From an uncultured Altererythrobacter sp. (GTDB taxonomy: Bacteria; Pseudomonadota; Alphaproteobacteria; Sphingomonadales; Sphingomonadaceae): DNA of 6,836 nucleotides. Location: the NCBI GenBank assembly GCA_938009055.1, contig CALLIO010000028.1, positions 1 through 6,836 on the forward strand, given 5' to 3'. Shown here piece by piece: positions 5,389-6,836 of this stretch. Positions within the stretch are counted from its first letter, which is position 1. Every line of letters starts with the position of its first letter. The translations under genes were made by a program, and so were the position numbers. Below the pieces are notes generated by a model. That model did no database searches and was not told the origin of the DNA. It worked only from the letters and a program-made list of their open reading frames with translations.

Positions 5389-6642
5389 ATGCCACCATTT
5401 CTTATGAGCCTTGCCGGGATTGCGGTGATTTTGGCCATCGCCTTCCTCCTTTCTTCTGGCAAGAAGAACATCAAATTCCGCGTGGTGGGCGCGACCTTCG
5501 CGCTTCAGGCGCTTATGGCGGTTCTGGTGCTGCGAACCCCCTTTGGTGCGAGCGTGATCGGCTTTCTTTCTGACGGCGTGATCGCTTTGCTCGACTATTC
5601 GGTCGCAGGGATTGAGACTTTGTTTGGCCCGATGGATGGCAACCCATTTGCCAACACATTCCTGATCGCAGCATTGCCGGTGATCGTCTTCTTTGCAGCG
5701 CTGGTGGCGATCCTCTATCACCTTGGGATTATGCAGCTTTTGGTACGCTGGGTGGGCGGTGCGATTGGATGGATTACCGGCATCAGCAAGGTCGAGGCAT
5801 TGGGTAGTGCGGCGAACATATTCGTCGGCCAGTCGGAAAGCCCGCTGGTGGTGCGCCCTTATCTCGCAGCGCTTCCGCCGAGCAGGCTCTTCACATTGAT
5901 GTGCGTGGGCATGGCCGGTGTCGCCGGAACAATCCTGGCTGCTTATGCTGCATTTTTGGGCAGCGATGCGGTGCCTTATCTGCTGGCGGCCGCGTTTATG
6001 TCAGCGCCGGGCGGCATCTTGATGGCCAAGATCATCATGCCCGATGAGCCCGAAGAGGCCGCCGCCCATGACAAGCTCATCGCAGACGCAACGGTGTCTG
6101 AGACTTTTGAAGAAGGCCACAAGCCCGCCAATGTGATCGAAGCAGCCGCCCAAGGCACCCAGACCGGCGTGAAGCTGGCAGTGGCCGTTGGCGCAATGGT
6201 GATGGTCTTTGTCGCGCTGGTCGCCTTGGCCAACGGATTGCTGGGCGGAGTAGGCGGATGGTTTGGCTATCCCGATGTCTCCTTCCAGCAATTGTTCGGC
6301 TATCTCTTCGCCCCTGTCATGTTCCTGATCGGTATTCCCGATTGGGAGCAGGCGCAGCTCGCGGGCGGCTTGTTCGGCACAAAGATCGTGCTCAACGAAT
6401 TTGTCGCCTTTATCGAGCTTGGTGCACTGGAAGGATTGACCGAGCGCAGCCGCGCAATTGTGACCTTTGCCCTGTGCGGATTTGCCAATTTCTCCTCCAT
6501 CGCAATCCAGATGGCAGTGACCGGCGGGCTGGCCCCGAACCAGCGCCCTGTCATCGCGAAACTGGGTCTGAAAGCGCTTGCTGCCGGAAGTCTCGCCAAT
6601 TTGATGAGCGCGGCGCTGGCGGGCCTACTGCTTCCCTATTGA
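5389..6642 (+). CDS. nupC: Concentrative nucleoside transporter, NupC/CNT family
   Basis: 417 residues, the usual size for a bacterial CNT, nearly all hydrophobic with a polar loop at about 219-248. CNT hallmarks seen: the substrate-site loop GQSESP at 147-152, GTKIVLNEF at 330-338 with E337, and CGFANFSS at 363-370 with N367 and the Ser pair. These are the segments that contact base and ribose in the Vibrio CNT structure (GQTE, NEF and the N/S of the TM8-like helix). N143 and V146 before the GQSE loop and the AGTI stretch at 179-182 fall where the structure binds sodium, so Na+ symport is likely, although proton coupling occurs in E. coli NupC. It should import nucleosides across the inner membrane; base preference cannot be read. 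The ATG at 5389 follows a GGGGA SD; a second Met at residue 6 has no SD. It is divergent from yhhQ and followed 13 bases later by an oxygenase gene, probably in one transcript. Confidence 0.94.
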   Translation: MPPFLMSLAGIAVILAIAFLLSSGKKNIKFRVVGATFALQALMAVLVLRTPFGASVIGFLSDGVIALLDYSVAGIETLFGPMDGNPFANTFLIAALPVIVFFAALVAILYHLGIMQLLVRWVGGAIGWITGISKVEALGSAANIFVGQSESPLVVRPYLAALPPSRLFTLMCVGMAGVAGTILAAYAAFLGSDAVPYLLAAAFMSAPGGILMAKIIMPDEPEEAAAHDKLIADATVSETFEEGHKPANVIEAAAQGTQTGVKLAVAVGAMVMVFVALVALANGLLGGVGGWFGYPDVSFQQLFGYLFAPVMFLIGIPDWEQAQLAGGLFGTKIVLNEFVAFIELGALEGLTERSRAIVTFALCGFANFSSIAIQMAVTGGLAPNQRPVIAKLGLKALAAGSLANLMSAALAGLLLPY

Positions 6643-6655
6643 GTAAGGTTTCCCA

Positions 6656-6836
6656 ATGTCTGTCCCCCAATCCGATATCGCCTCTGTCTCGATTGCGCAG
6701 CCGCTAGAGACCATTGCTGATGCGCTGGGCCGCTCGTTTCAGGAGTACGGCTTTGCCGTCATCCGAGATCACGGCATCCCGCAAGATTTGATCGAAAGGG
6801 CAGAGGAAACCTCCAAAGCCTTCTTCGCTTTGCCTG
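6656..6836 (+). CDS. Isopenicillin-N-synthase-family 2-oxoglutarate/Fe(II) oxygenase, N-terminal part only
   Basis: A frame starting at ATG 6656, with SD TAAGG 7 bases upstream, stays open to the right edge (60 complete codons plus one base). The visible protein has the N-terminal domain typical of non-haem dioxygenases (DIOX_N): an A-D-A-L-G helix followed by FQEYGFAVIRDHGIP at about 29-43, matching the family pattern GFF-x-hydrophobic-x-x-HG(I/V), then a helix with KAFFALP at 54-60. Full proteins have about 300-340 residues; the iron-binding H-x-D...H triad and the 2-oxoglutarate-binding R-x-S lie beyond the window, so activity cannot be judged. The 13-base gap from nupC implies co-transcription. 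The family includes oxidases of amino acids, thymine and other nucleobases, gibberellins and peptides, so the substrate is open; linkage to a nucleoside importer makes a nucleoside or base worth testing. Confidence 0.88.
   Translation, partial: MSVPQSDIASVSIAQPLETIADALGRSFQEYGFAVIRDHGIPQDLIERAEETSKAFFALP

Noticed and set aside
5218..5721. Minus-strand frame of 167 codons crossing the yhhQ-nupC region
   Set aside because: It overlaps the start of nupC antisense and ends at the yhhQ start. The product is strongly basic and His-rich with no family likeness, so it is not a real gene.

Overview
The window reads as chromosomal DNA of a moderately GC-rich, Gram-negative alphaproteobacterium. A sphingomonad or Erythrobacter-like organism is my best guess, inferred from codon style and gene types; no rRNA or other marker gene is present to prove it. 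There are seven protein-coding genes, two of them cut by the window edges. I found no tRNA, rRNA, CRISPR array, insertion sequence or phage gene.

Layout. (1) Bases 1-1101, plus strand: 3' part of an Old Yellow Enzyme-type NADH:flavin oxidoreductase. (2) Bases 1106-4234, minus strand, a probable operon transcribed right to left: a Tat-exported vanadium haloperoxidase/PAP2-family enzyme, then 2 bases later an outer-membrane beta-barrel (porin-like) protein, then 61 bases later a glutathione S-transferase. The GST stop lies 4 bases from the convergent oxidoreductase stop. (3) Bases 4235-4525: a 291-base non-coding leader/spacer with short palindromes and a 10-bp-phased direct repeat. (4) Bases 4526-5221, minus strand: a YhhQ/VUT-family queuosine-precursor transporter. 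(5) Bases 5222-5388: a divergent control region. (6) Bases 5389-6642, plus strand: a NupC-type concentrative nucleoside transporter, followed 13 bases later by the start of an isopenicillin-N-synthase-family 2-oxoglutarate/Fe(II) oxygenase that runs off the right edge.

How the genes may work together. The minus-strand trio suggests an envelope module: a periplasmic vanadate enzyme, a channel to let its substrates or products cross the outer membrane, and a cytoplasmic detoxification enzyme. The right half suggests nucleoside/nucleobase salvage: two divergent importers for nucleoside-like compounds, one co-transcribed with a dioxygenase that might act on an imported compound. Both ideas are inferences from gene order.

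The most notable observations are the complete vanadate site and chloroperoxidase-like halide pocket of the 460-residue enzyme, its tight pairing with a porin, and inverted repeats that could hide the ribosome-binding sites of the GST gene and of nupC. No clearly new defence or mobile system is visible.
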